The position numbers and the translations under genes are program-made. DNA of 64,000 nt. It comes from Heliocidaris tuberculata (taxonomy: Eukaryota > Echinodermata > Echinoidea > Camarodonta > Echinometridae). How positions within the stretch are numbered: position 1 is the first letter of the stretch; the number at the start of each line of letters is the position of its first letter. The stretch covers positions 54,488,993 to 54,552,992 of the forward strand of contig CM046832.1 in the NCBI GenBank assembly GCA_025618425.1. The letters run 5' to 3'. The notes under the pieces are model-generated. The model made no database searches, was not told where the DNA came from, and saw only the letters and a program-made list of their open reading frames with translations. Below are positions 30,679 to 43,455 of the stretch, piece after piece.

Positions 30679-33467
30679 CAATGTTGTAGTGCTTTGATGC
30701 TCGGCCTTGGCCTTAAGGCGCTTTAAGGCCGGTTTTTTTTCTTCAATGCCTTAGCCTTGGACTTGAGGGTTCCAAACCTTGATCATCTCCAGAAAATTCA
30801 AGGCATTTTCAAGGCATATGGATTTTTTTTTTTTTTTTTGCAAGTAAACTTAATCATGTAGCTAACACAGCATCTAGGTAATCATGATAGACTTGAGACA
30901 TTAATTCATGTTTTACAAATTTTTAGATTAATATGATAGAATGATGATGATGATGATAACCTTAATACCGTATGCAATACAGGTGCAGATTGGAACATAA
31001 TGTACTTGCATTGGTTTACTTGTCCTTCTGTGAACATTTTGTAAGTTTAAATGAAGTGATTGCAAAATTTGGTGAATTTGATCAAACCGTCAAAGGCTTC
31101 TATTCTTAATTCCATATGCAAAAACTGGTACCATATGCAAAAAACTGATACTAAGTTTTAGGTGTAGGCCTGGATCTGTTTTTGTGTGTTTTGTTTGAAT
31201 AGAGAGCAAAATTATAATTTGAGAAAGAGAAAGGGTAAAAAAGGAAGAACAAATTATGTTATATTGTGGATTATATAGGCCCCAACACTCAGGGTAAATT
31301 GCAATGGAAATTAGTCTTTTTTAGGGTATAAATGCTAATGATTTTTATGCCTCCACCCACCGAAGGTGGTGCCGGAGGCATTATGTTTTCGGGTTGTCCG
31401 TCCGTCCGTCTGTCCCGCTTTCTTGTTCTATCGATAACTCAAGAACCACATGAGGTATGAACTTCAAACTTGGTGCTAGTATATATCACCATATGAAGAC
31501 GATCTGATTAGATTTTGGGGTACGCAGGTCAAAGGTCAAGGTCACAGAGGCCAATTCCTGAAATTTCAGGTGTTAGTCTCGTTCTAGTGATAACTCAAGA
31601 ACCATTTGAGGTATGAACTTCAAACTTGGTGCTAGTATGTATCACCATAGGAAGACGATCTAATTAGATTTTTGTTCACGTAGGTCAAAGGTGACAGGTC
31701 ATAGAGGTCATTATACAGGTGTATGTGAAATTAATGGGTTTTTTTTTTACCTTTGTTATCACCATATCTCAACTATTTTGTTTCCATGACTAGGAGGAGA
31801 TAAGTGATCAGACTTTTGGGTTATTTGGTGCTAGTATGTATCACCATAGGAAGACGATCTGATTAGATTTTGGGGTACGCAGGTCAAAGGTCACAGAGGC
31901 CAATTTCTGAAATTTCAGGTGTTAGATTCATTCTCGCGATAACTCAAGAACCATTAGAGATATGAATTTCAAACTTGGTACTGGTATGTATCACTAAAGA
32001 AAGACGCTCTGATTAGATTTTGGGATACGTAGGTCAAAGGTCAAAGGTCATAGAGGTCAATCCTGAAATTGCAGGTTTTAGCCTTGTTAACGTGATATCT
32101 CAAGAACCATTTGATCCATTAACTTCAAACTTGGAACTAGTATGTATCATCATAGTTAGACGAACTGATTAGATTTTGGTTCACGTAGGTCAAAAGTGAC
32201 AGGTCATAGAGGTCATTATACAGGTGTATGTGAAATTAATGGGTTTTTTTTACCTTTGTTTATCACCATATCTCAACTATTTTGTATTCATGACTAGGAG
32301 GAGATAAAGTGATCAGACTTTTGGGTTATAAGGTGTAAGGTCAAATGTCAAAGAGGTCAATTAACATGTAATTAGAGGCTTTTTATTCTGGTTATCACAA
32401 TATTTCAAGAACAGTTTGAGCCCTCAACTGAATTTAGGCGGAGGCATATAGGAGACGCAGTCGCATTCATCTTGTGTAAAGCTTATTCGCTTTGCTCCTT
32501 CACATAACGTTGCTTCAGGATCTTGTAATTTCATGTCCCACTATACATATAATAATTATGATATAGATTAGAAATGGCTTTTAAAAGGGTTCTAAATTGA
32601 AAAAAAGAAGAAAAGAAATGTAATTCTTGTTGCTTTGCTCCCTAATGTACACATAGGCCTGTAAGTTCCATCAGCTTCTTTATAAGTACTTTGTCCCTAA
32701 TATAGGATAAAGCTAAAATAGCACTTGCAAATGTTCAACATTTGAAAGGAATCTTAACTTTCGTTTGCCTTACTAAATTCCTCGACCAGAAATATCCGGC
32801 ATTTTCATGAACTGGGCCCCCCATTTGTGAAAAACCGTTAATCGATGTTCATAATTCGAAACTCTATACTGCTTGATTGTAGTTCTCCTTTGCGAAAAGG
32901 AATTTCATATTTGAAGAATTAAAATGCAAAAAAACTACTACTCGGTTGCTTTGCTCCTGGGCTTGTAAAGTTACATACATGTATATATATATTTATATAT
33001 GTGTATTTTTTGTTTGTTTATTTGTTTATTTTGGGGGTATTCTTTTATTTGTATTTTTTTTTGTGGGGGGGGGGGGAGGAATTTCAACGTTTGCTCCGAG
33101 CGCCATAATCACAAGATTATTATTGTGGGTCTGAGAGCAGTGACATTTCTCCTGTTGAAATCATTATAAAATACCGTGCCTTGCAAGAGTTATGAACCAA
33201 ATACAAACTCTAAATCAGGCTTTGTTAAAGATGAAGTCCTGATATGTGAGGCAAGAGCACTATAAAAAAAAATGAAGTCGCTCTTTATTAGTTAGCTCAC
33301 TTCGCTTACCAGCTATTTATGTCCGAGAAGATAACAGTACATGTACATACAATAGGTCTAATTTATTTATTTATTTCCACCACTGTCCATATTTATATGT
33401 TCCATTTCCCCATCGTTTATTTATTAATGCCTTGGGCTTGAGGGTTTGGGCCTTGACTACAACACTG
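30679..33467. mobile_element. hAT-like non-autonomous DNA element, 2.8 kb, with 8-bp target duplication
   Basis: GCATGAAC is duplicated at 30671-30678 and 33468-33475, the 8-bp size typical of hAT elements. The termini are CAATGTTGTAGTGCTTTGA and, complemented, CAGTGTTGTAGTCAAGGCC. Subterminal GCCTTGG/CTTGAGGGTT motifs occur at both ends. No transposase frame is visible, so it moved in trans or has lost its gene. It carries the tandem-repeat element 31347-32447 and several TTGCTTTGCTCC motifs on its right side. Confidence 0.78.
31347..32447 (+). mobile_element. Tandem-repeat element with terminal hairpin (HINE/pearl-like), copy 2
   Basis: It starts ATGCCTCCACCCACCGAAGG and folds at once into a hairpin (ATGCCTCC/GGAGGCAT outer stem, CCACC/GGTGG inner stem, GAA loop). 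A GTCCGTCCGTCCGTCTGTCC run follows, then about six diverged units of 155-175 bp (ATAACTCAAGAACCA, ATGAACTTCAAACTTGGT, AGACGATCTGATTAGATTTT, GTCAAAGGTCA blocks). It ends GGCGGAGGCAT, complementary to the start. It is nested inside the hAT-like element. The layout matches 22747-23538 although the sequences differ. Confidence 0.65.
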
Positions 33468-34070
33468 GCATGAACACTTCAGCTATTTATCGTCACATTT
33501 CGTTAAAATTATTTCGAATGTAAGGGCATTTGAAGAGCAATCCTTTTCAGGGGACATTTCTACTATGGTGTTCTTCCAAACTGACTTGAAAGGAATTAGA
33601 AAGCTCACAAATTATTGTTTACCTTTCCAAGAACTCGACCTTCTCTTTAAACCTCAGATTAAGGCCTGGTAATTTACCGTTTTGAGGTTCATATAGTCCC
33701 AAATTTATTTAACCTCTTTTCTAATTATATAACTTTCTGACATGTCCGAAGAAAAACCAATGCGAATATTTGCTTCAAAACTCAAACTGAAACACTAATG
33801 AATGGTTCATCTATAGTTCCGAATTAATTTACCTTCTCTCTCTCTCTTTGAAATAAAACTTTCTGACATGTCCGAAGGAAGACGAATGCGAAATAATTTG
33901 CAATAATCAATGCCTTTAAACCTCCGATTTAAGCCCTGATAATTTACTCTTTTCAGGTTCATAAGTATAGTCTCAAATTAATTCCACCTCTTTTCTGTAA
34001 TGTAACTTTCTAACATGTCCGAAGAAATTCCAATGCGAAATTATTTTGCTTCAATATGAGACTAGGGCAG

Positions 34071-36755
34071 TACTTAATTTATCAAATGGTTTCGGGTTTT
34101 CGTGACGAATTAACTTTCTCTCTTTTTTTTGTGTGTGTGTTTTTTGTTTGTTTTGTTTTATGACGTTGAACCATAGACAAAACCCATCCCCAACTCTATC
34201 GTCAAGCAATAGTCAATCTTTTGCCTCCTGTTTTTGTAACATTAATATGCGCATGGCACCAAGGTGAAGACCGTTTTTTCTGTTCTTTTGTATTTTATGG
34301 CCTGTGTTATCATTATATGAATTGCAATTTGCGATGAATAAACCAGATAAGTAAATGCATATTCATTCTCATTTCCTACTAAATGGCGTATACGACATGT
34401 AACTACGTGTAATTCCGTGTGAGTCTGCAAAGAGGCACTTGTCATCCCGTTCTATAGTTTGGGTAAAATTTCTAAGGAAAAACGGGTGTTTCATAGTTTT
34501 ATTCCAATGCCAGATTAATTTTTAAACGATTAATGTATTTAGTTTTACACATTCTCACATTCTTCTCTTGCTTTCTGTAAGTTAACGTCATCCGCCCTCG
34601 CCTACTTTCTTCATACATTTTTTTTTTTCTTGCCATCGTTTTGTGCAAGGCGCCACTATGCAGACGTTAATCAAGTGGGAATGTCGTGTTTGTTTCTGAG
34701 AAACTCTACTGGGAAAGGGCGCCCGTGGATGTGTTTCTAATCCTTCTCACCTTACTGGTAATCTGCCAAGCGAAGACAATAGTGAAAGTGTACCACCTGT
34801 CGCGCTAGGCAAGACGGTGATCGGTAGATAGTGCTCCTCAGATCGTCAATCAAGCACGATGGAGCTGGTCTGCTGGGACGAACTTCACATCATCGAGATT
34901 GCATCGGGCCAAGCATCGCTTTATTAGCTCGCTTTGTAACGTAGGCGTAATTTCCTCTTTCTCCCTTTTTTTTCACGTTGCTTTCATCGTGGACCGGCAA
35001 AAAGCATGAGAGATGATAGCGGCAATGGTTTTTCTGATGAAAGAAGTCAATCCCATCTCTCCTTTTTGAGTGACTTGGAAAATGGAAGTGAATGGAAATA
35101 ATGAACATTTTCAATGGCCATGTCCCTAATCATACCATTAGCTAACGAACTCGTGGCGTCCATATCTATAGATATCAGTCTGAGCACATGATAAATGAGT
35201 TTTACCGGAAAGGGAATGACTTAGGGTACGATATTAAGCAATGGAAACATTACTGTTACATTTGATATTATTAATGCGCAGAATTATGTTTATACAAATA
35301 CAATTATTGATCAGCAGTGTCATTGTAAATTCTGTTACCTAAGTGCGCGCAGTTGTAAAGTGATATTATATTGAATGCACGAGTAAGACGGGTAAGACAA
35401 ATGAAGTTTTTTTTAATGTGATAATGTAATTCAGCCTTCCTCAATCAGTGGAAAAAGAAAAGATAATGACAAAGACGGAATTAATTACTTTTCACTATAA
35501 TGTAATTTAAAAATAGAAGTTTAATCATTCTGTACTGTATAAAGGTCTCAAATAATAAATTGATCAGCTTCATGATTATTTTTGCAACAGTATACATTTC
35601 TGGCTGCTTGAATAACGAAGAGAAAACAAGTTGGAAAGTCTGTTAAGCTGTCGCATGCGTATTAATTCCTTATTTCCAGGCAGCCTTGCATGTTCCCCCT
35701 CGTTGAGGGTCTGCCCCTATATAGAATAATCGAAGTTAATTACGGAACCGAACGGTGTATGCACGTAACTCTACACAAGTCGCTTCAGGAAACGAGCTTG
35801 AGTGATTTTTTAAAGTGAATCTTTCTTAACGTGATGCACTCCGTGTTACATTGTTACTATTGACTTATGCCTGTAACACAAAGTGGCGATTCGATAAATA
35901 TTGAAAAATACTGCAAAAATAGGTTAAACCAAGAACCGGAGAATAATACCAAGCACTGCAATGAAAGGTTAAATAGAGAGAGAGTGTGTGTGTGATAGAA
36001 TTGGAGAAGTGATGAGAGGTGTTGAGAAAAATGCTAAATAGAGCTAGAAGAATTTTTTTAAAGGAAAACAGAATTAAATACAGATAAAATGGAATGTAGA
36101 GGGAAGAGAAGAAAATGAGTGCAACTTAAATAATTTGAATGTGAAGGAACATTAAATAAAGAGAGACAAACAGACAGACATATTGGCGAGAGCACACATA
36201 CACGTTTATGGTGTGAACCGAGGACTCATATTATGCATCTGTATGTTACTGCATATTCCAGGACACACATGTTTGTAGGAATGTACAAAACTGAGGATGG
36301 TATTTAAAAATTCTGCAAAAAATAACTTTATAAGCACACCGAGGGCCTAAAATAACCTAGCTCTACATGAAATTTTAAACCGTTTGCAGGGATTCGGAAA
36401 CAGAGGATGTCCTCGGTATGCTTTGTCTCCGCGGAGTAAATGTACATGCAGTTCTTATGTGTCCTCGGTTTGGTATAGTAGCCGAGAAGTGGTGCATGTG
36501 TGGGGTCTTGCACATGTGTATGAATGGAGATAATCTTAATGAAGATACTACTACCTTATATGATCTAATTTTTTATCATCTTATTAGGTTGGAGTAAGTC
36601 ATAACGGACAGTGACGGAATGTCTAATTTCAAATGGTCTGTGAAGGAATGACTACATACATGTACCGTATAACTTTACAAAATTATGAGTTTATATCCCA
36701 ATGGCAGGGGAAGGGGTAAGGGTAATATGTATAATATAATGTAATATGTAATGTA
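34071..36755. other. Non-coding stretch
   Basis: No convincing gene. 34640-34930 is somewhat CG-richer and holds a short ATG frame (34858-34926, starting MELVCWDELHII) without splice or family support. A TCTC/AGAG block lies near 35970-36180. Confidence 0.4.
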
Positions 36756-36759
36756 TATA

Positions 36760-36905
36760 TTACATGTAAGGCATTTAATCTACATTGCTCCTCTCCACCC
36801 AGGGGTTAAATGGGTACTCGGTAGGATGCGAAAGTCATTGTGGTTTGATCAACATTGTGAGCGTCTGCAAAAGGCATCTGGCTGGAATGCTCCCCAGGGA
36901 GTTAT
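36760..36905 (+). mobile_element. SINE family B fragment
   Basis: Contains TTTAATCTACATTGC, CACCCAGGGGTTAAATGGGT and ACTCGGTAGGATGCG, matching the body of the SINE at 9953-10238. The tRNA-like head is missing. The right side is cut by the foldback element at about 36903. Confidence 0.6.
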
Positions 36906-37352
36906 CATTAGCTTTTGGGTAGAAAATTCTTTTCCAAGTAAAATTACATCAAGATCATCAATTTGGGTAAGGCGTTTTGAATCTACGGCTAATTTTGTGA
37001 GGCCATGTCGTTTTCAGAATTTGCTAGTCTAGAGACCGTATTAATGCTTGAAGCAGGGGGAATTTTGCATATACGACTGCTTCCCATGTATTCTCCATTT
37101 CGTTCATTCTGTCTTCATTTTCAAAGCGAGGACAGTCACGCATTTTTCAACAGAGTTGACTGTATATGGGAAGCAGTCATATGCAAAATCCTCGCTGCTT
37201 CAAACATGAATACGGTTGCAAATGTAGCAAATTGTGACAATGACATTGCCTCACAAAAATAGCCTTAGAATCAAAACGCCTTACCAAATGATCTTGGTGT
37301 CAATTTACTCGGAAAAGAATTTTCTACCCAATAAAATAAAAACTTATGATAT
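36903..37352. mobile_element. Foldback MITE with ~200-bp arms
   Basis: The left arm (about 36903-37090) and right arm (about 37160-37352) are inverted copies. Shared blocks in complementary order are GGGTAGAAAATTCTTTTCC, AAGATCAT, GGTAAGGCGTTTTGA, TTTTGTGAGGC, GCTTGAAGCAG and GACTGCTTCCCAT. Non-coding, inserted in or beside the SINE fragment. Confidence 0.75.
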
Positions 37353-40300
37353 TGTGTTAATGATGTCGTGGAATTGCAGATCTCAGGTGTTGCATTCTTT
37401 CTGGGCTACCCTGTATAAGGTGGACTCTGTGGAGGCATGCGGAGTGCGATAAAAGGAGACATAAATTATGAGTTATATAATAAAGTAATGGAATATCAAT
37501 CAGGTGATATTTTTTTTTTGAGAGAGAGACGGAGATAAACTGATGCGATATAAATAAAAGGAGATCAAATATACTAAATAGATAGAGGGAAAAGGGTCTG
37601 CAATAGCATATGAGGGGTGTCATAGCCACGCATATAGCGAAGGATCTGGAAAGCACGATGAGAAAATGAATTCACGAAGAGAACAGAGGTGATATGAGAT
37701 ATAGATGCGAAGGGAAATAGGATTATTTATGAATGAAATGAGACAGACAGGTCATGGAGGAGAAAATGGTAATGGGTTAGATATAGAAATAAATGGTAAG
37801 GAATAGGGCGAGAGAGCTAGAGAGAGGGGTAGATATATGTAGAGAAAGGATTTGGAGGAGATGCAAGAAGTGCAGTTGATATAAAGATATACGAGTGAAA
37901 GCAATGAAGGAGAGAAAGAGAAAGAAAGAGAACGTTGTTGAGTGATGGGCACAATCAAGTAGATTTTGAGATATCCTTCCCTCAATCCTAGGATCACTTT
38001 GGTTAATCTAATATATAACCCCCTCCTACTCTCAAGCTTCGGGATGAACTATACGTTCCCTCATATAGTAGATTGAGACGTCAGATTGTAACGCGAAATG
38101 TGGGTTCACTTTCTCTGTTGTGCCCTATTGCCTGTAGATATTTCAAGTCACCTTACCCTATATCAGGTATATTGAAGCAACGAAACTTCAGCAAAAAATA
38201 AGAGATCATTCTTCCATTGGCTAACACAATTGACTATGAATTCCTTGCTGCATAATAATATGCATGCATGCGTATAATGCTACCTCTGTGTCCTTGTGAA
38301 ACGACTAATTACCTTGCTGAATAAGTAAAATTGTTGTGTGTTTTTTTTTTCAGTTTATACATTTAGACCAATGTCGAGTTGTTTGGTGTAATCATTTTTT
38401 GGGCAAGAACTTTATAAGAGCCTTAACTTTCAGCGAGCTTTAATTGGTTTATTTCTCAGTTAATAGATGTTCAGATACTCTTATTGTATTTTTAATGTCA
38501 TTTGGCGCGGTCATAGTCTGGGGGAGTGTGCGTGACAGCTTTAGAAAATGAAGTACAACCTTAGGTCACACCACTTGAAATTCATCTCAAACCCATTATA
38601 TTCTCTTTATTTACCCATTCTTCTCCCACCACCTATCCGATGAATCGCTTTCAATAAATTATGAAACATATGTAGGCCTATCTATTCACATGTGTTAGGC
38701 TATCTCGAGGAGAACTGTTAACATTGGCGTTACAAGTGGGTGAGTGGGAGAGATGGGTGAGTTTCCCACTCTAATTTGTTGTGACCAAATCAATGAAACA
38801 TTCTGTCCATTTTTCTGAAGACTTTTGGTGATTGTTGTTGGTAGAATTGTCAGTAGGCTGATTTTCTCTGACCCCCCCCCCCCCATTCAAAATAGTCTCA
38901 CGACGCCCGTAATATTCAGCATGTCTTTTGTCATCATCATCGGGAGCCGATTTCAATTACTATTATCTGCATGCAGAGAAGCGATCTGTTTACACAACCG
39001 TCAAGAAATAAATTACTTCCCTCGATCCGACGAATGAGAAAGGGCCACTTCATTTCGTCTCACTGTTGACAGACTGATGATAATGAACTGGCGTGATTGG
39101 CGCATCTTCTTTCTCCTCCGTTGTAATTGATGATGCGGATAATGGATGGAGATCTAGGACTGGTATCCATGGCAGTGGAGTATGGACTTAATCATCTCGG
39201 AACTAGAACAGGAATTGGAAAGGCACTATAGGGATGATACGAAGAATAGATTTTATTGTACTGGTCAGAATTCTGTTTTTACTCATCTGCGTTATATGCT
39301 TTCTACCATTATTGCTGCAATGCGTCAAACTACCTGATGATTAAAATGGCGGTTTTATATCTTACTATTAAATGTATCATCAATGTTTTAAAGGCGTCGA
39401 TGACCACTCTGACTTGTAAATGTGTGGATTTATTTAGATTGAAATTTCATGATTATTTTGATAATTTGATTTGTTTCATTTATTATACGTATACATTATC
39501 ATCCATAAATTAAAATGGGTGTTTGCGAAGCATGTTCATATTAATGGCGTGCCACACATGGAGAAGGTCTTTGTCAACACCTTAAATGCTTGCAGAAGAC
39601 TACTAAACAATATTATCCAACACTTTTTGTAGGAGCTAATAATCTTGTTCACTTTAAGGTAAATGCTGAATGAAATGTCAGTAGTCTGAAAAAATGTAAA
39701 CATGTCGATAATATCAAGTATGAATTAAATTTTAAAACAAAATATAAAATGAATAAAAATATGCTTGTGTACTTGGACATGAAACACGTTTTCAGTTACA
39801 GTTATGAGAGATATGATGTGTGTATGCCTAAAGCATGTTATTAGCATTGAATTGATATTCCAATTTTTAGTATATGAGTGATAAGTGAAACATCTATCAC
39901 TGGGCAAGAATGAAAAGGTCATTTAATGAGGGCGGCTTATTATCTTCATATATTATTTGAGATGATAATGATATATGGGCCACGGGATATTTGAGAAAGA
40001 AAGGATATTCGAAGAAGCAGAGAGGGTAATAGCACGAAAAATTTCATGTCACGTCTAGTCCGGATAGATTATGAGCTTTTGTTGGCTAACATATTGTATC
40101 ATTGATCACTGGGAAATGGGTTAGTTGTATGACGTGCAAAGAATGAAGGAATACATGCGTATTTCCGGGGATACAGACATTGATATACTGGCATATAGAA
40201 GACATTTCTGACAAATGGAAGGGATTTTCTCTCTCACTGACGGCAGAAAATCGATATCTCTAGAATTTCTCATTGCAAAAGCCTATTCGATTTCATGTAA

Positions 40301-40490
40301 GAACAAACTTGAAATATAGTGCGGAGAGATGAGTACGGTGTATAATGTTGGGGTATACTGCAACGATACATGTGTCTCGAAGAAAAATAAACAAAACATT
40401 TTGTTCAGTTAGTGAAGATGAAAATTAACACATGAGTTTGTAGTTTTACTGATGCAGCAGCATAATAGTCGTATTCCTCTGTGTGTGTGT
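37353..40490. other. Non-coding stretch
   Basis: No exon recognised. It contains AGAGAG-rich purine tracts at 37510-37930, a C-run at 38872-38884 and complex unique sequence at 38900-39190 that could be regulatory. No family-level protein match was seen. Confidence 0.4.
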
Positions 40491-40491
40491 G

Positions 40492-40496
<5 letters not shown>

Positions 40497-40566
<70 letters not shown>
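40497..40566. repeat. Long AT microsatellite
   Basis: About 33 AT units, preceded by a (GT) tract at 40481-40497. The mariner-like element at 40615 lies 48 bp beyond. Confidence 0.95.
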
Positions 40567-40570
<4 letters not shown>

Positions 40571-40614
40571 AATAAAAAGAAAATTCGCCCTTTCGTTGAA
40601 TCTAGGTAGATATA

Positions 40615-41636
40615 CAGTGCGTCCCAGAAAAAAACGAAACCCTAAAACAAAGGGTTATTGTGACCACACTATGTGCTCTATGACAATAATTATCTATTTT
40701 CCATAAACTAGAAGTATTATGCTTTTAAATGATATCCTGATGGCATCCATCCGTATATGCTTTACAGAGCAGCAGCATTTTGAAAATGACATGTAAAAAC
40801 TAAGTTGTGCCGGATTTGGGTAAAATAGTGAAAACGTTAGGATCACATGCGAACATGACCCAAATGTAACATGACTATAAAAACCCTATTAGAAGACTGT
40901 TTTCATCTGTTTCTTTCAATAATTCGGGTGAGGATAACACCCTCATCATGAAATAAAGGATGGTCAATGTTTTGTCGATGTTGGGGGTAAAGAAAGGGCA
41001 TGTTTTGTATTGAAATGGTACCTGTAATCGAAGCAAATTTTTTGCATTTTTTTTAAAACTGAAGTTTCTTTTAAGAAGAAAGCGGACAGAAAGGTGATAT
41101 TTTTCATAAAAGTAAAGTAAGTGGCACTTTCCATTGCCAGATGGAAATACAAGGTAGAAAGGGCACATAAGAAAGAAAAAATTCAAGATTATGGCATTTT
41201 CCCACCTCACGAGGGGCACCTTTTCCATTACACGAAGGGCACTTTTTCATCTTTTGAGGGATATTTATTGATTTTGGAAATTTGGGGGGGGGGGGCGTAT
41301 GCCCCTGCCATCACTAGAAATTAGTATTGACCTGTGTTGTATGAATTTTGGATTGAATGCATGCCATCACACAAGGGAAGTTCACTTACCATATCTCTTA
41401 AAGCTAGTATTTCTATTTAGTAATTTCTTCACAGTTTTACCGAAATCCGGCACAACTGAGTTTTTACATGTCATTTTCAAAATGCTGCTGCTCGGTAAAG
41501 CATGTACGGATGGATGCCATCAAGGTATCTTTTAGAAGCATAATACTTCTAGTTTATGGAAAATTAAAAAAATAATTGTCTTAGAACACAAAATATGGTC
41601 ACAATAACCCTTTGTTTTAGGGTTTCGTTTGCACTG
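40615..41636. mobile_element. Mariner-like MITE with ~190-bp inverted repeats
   Basis: TA is present on both sides (40613-40614 and 41637-41638). The left end is CAGTGCGTCCCAGAAAAAAA followed by CGAAACCCTAAAACAAAGGG. The complemented right end is CAGTGCAAACGAAACCCTAA, so it lacks about 12 bases of the terminus. The arms continue with GTTATTGTGACCA, ACTAGAAGTATTATGCTT, GATGGCATCCATCCGTA and CATTTTGAAAATGACATGTA. The same terminal motif as 6967-7905, but a different interior. No transposase frame seen. Confidence 0.85.
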
Positions 41637-41639
41637 TAT

Positions 41640-41647
<8 letters not shown>

Positions 41648-41685
<38 letters not shown>
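41648..41685. repeat. AT microsatellite
   Basis: About 18 TA units between the mariner-like MITE and the tRNA-like gene. Another AT tract running into (AC) is at 41899-41947, beyond the tRNA-like gene. Confidence 0.95.
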
Positions 41686-41688
<3 letters not shown>

Positions 41689-41783
41689 GAGAAATGAAAA
41701 TGAGAGAATAATGGTTGCGTAGCTTAAATCAAAGTTCCCCAGAGCTGTCCTCCCTCTTTGAATTTTTGCAAAGGTTGAAAAAA

Positions 41784-41855
41784 TGTCTCCGCCGGGAATC
41801 GAACCCGGGTCGTTGGCTCAGAACGCCAATGCCTTAACCACTAGACCACGGAGAC
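41784..41855 (-). tRNA. tRNA-like gene, intact cloverleaf, TCT anticodon (apparent arginine)
   Basis: On the minus strand, 72 bases fold fully. The acceptor stem GTCTCCG pairs with CGGAGAC and is followed by discriminator A. The D arm has box A TGGTCTAGTGGTTAAGGC, the anticodon stem is TTGGC/GCCAA with loop GTTCTGA, and the T arm is CCGGG-TTCGATT-CCCGG, which includes box B. With U33 conserved, the anticodon reads TCT. The body resembles the acidic/glutamine group more than usual arginine tRNAs, and the gene sits between microsatellites, so it may be the head of a SINE or a tRNA-derived copy. No intron; no obvious T-run terminator on the minus strand immediately after. Confidence 0.6.
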
Positions 41856-41895
41856 GGGCCAGTGATTTCGGCTGTTGTATATGTTATTTCATTAC

Positions 41896-41947
<52 letters not shown>

Positions 41948-41948
<1 letters not shown>

Positions 41949-43440
41949 AATATACATAGATACATTGTACAAACATAATACAGTATTCTTATCTTCGTTG
42001 GAAAGTTCACATATTCGGCTTGTCCGGTAGACTATTTATAAAAAGATCATATACCTTGTAGATAGATGCAGGGTAAATACTGAAAAATAGCGTGTAAGTC
42101 TTTATGAGAAAGAGCAAATAGCATTTCAAGTTTTTCTGCATTGTATATATGAATGATACAACGAAGTTCCTTTGACAGGGCTATCGATCTGGAAGTAATA
42201 ACACAGCTTAAAGTAGTAAGTAATTCATGGATGAACGACGATTAAATACATGAGCCAAAGAAGGAAAATGACGGGATAGGTTTTGTGATTAATTACATGC
42301 TCAAAGTACCAACTTTGCGTTTCAGGGTTATGACGTGTGGCTTGTTCGGTAGGCATTCTTTCGGTATGGCATTCGTTTACAATGTATAGCATTACCTCCT
42401 GGCCTCTCAATATCGCATGCAAAAAGTGTAGAGCTGCATCATTTAAACGTGTTAGGTTTTTTTGAATGGACGTGATGATTTACATGATGAAAATTATGCT
42501 TTAAAATGAATAACAGTGGGTCTGATCTACGTAGCTAAACTCTAGGCATGCAGATGTGAAAAATGGCATAGAATATATAAAAAGATTAAATATGAAATAT
42601 ATTGGTGTATAGTAGAACTTGTGACAAATTATTTGTTATTTCTGACAAGCTTAAGCATAATCCATCTAATTTTGGCCTATTTATTATTATCATATTATAT
42701 TTGTTCTACTATCGCATTGATTTTCTTTTCATTAATACTTTGTATTAGATACCCCCCCCCCCCCCCCATTTTCAATTTCTCCTTTGAAATATTAGTAGAT
42801 TCTATTCGTGGTAGTTTATTTCTATTAATATTTTTCCTATAGGCCGTTATATTTCTTTCTGGAAAAAAGTGTATCATATGTCATCCTACGATTGCAGTAT
42901 TCATTATACTGAAAAATGTGATACAAAGGGTAAGGAGATATTCTCCAAAAATGCATTGGATATGAGTTATACAATTCTGCATAATGATGCTGTATTCATT
43001 TTATTATTTGCTCCTGAGTCAAACGAGATCAATTTCAGGACTCCATTATGTCGTGACGCTGTTGAATGGAAAAATGGAGGCGTGTATATCAATAGTCTAG
43101 ACAATGGGGCATAGAAGACGACTTCATTAATATTGGATGTGCAGTGCAATTACAAATTGTGGCGATCGGTGCACTTTCAACTCATCATGATTATGATGTT
43201 AATGTGCAACTAACATTAAAGGTAAAACCCCAACCCAGGGCAGTGCACTTCAGAATGAGAAAAGGTCATTTTAATGCATACTCTTGGAACAAGGATCTAC
43301 CGAAAAATCTGAATTCGTTCCTCGCTCAAACGTGCATTTGTTGTCCGTCCAATCAGTCTGGTTTCACGGGACAAACGGGCAAATAGATTTGTAGCACACT
43401 GCCTGAGATTTTTATTAAGAAATCATCTTAGATAATGAGA
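41948..43440. other. Non-coding stretch
   Basis: No gene recognised. A C-run lies at 42751-42767. The short frames at 42621-43386 show no domains, and the apparent protein at 43144-43386 lacks splice or family support. Confidence 0.4.
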
Positions 43441-43455
43441 ATTAACTGTGTGTGT

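Larger units (their letters stand above)
30240..34070 (+). repeat. Tandem array of ~120-147-bp units split by a hAT-like insertion
   Basis: Units on the left (30240-30470) and right (about 33680-34070) share GTTCACATAGTCCCGAATTA, TTTAACCTTCTCTCTTT, AAACTTTC and GACATGTCCGAAG blocks. Spacing between successive GACATGTCC motifs is about 119, 126 and 147 bp. The 2.8-kb element at 30679-33467 separates the two halves. Confidence 0.75.

Noticed and set aside
40875..41535. Frames inside the mariner-like MITE
   Set aside because: No transposase motifs, and the frames overlap the inverted arms.
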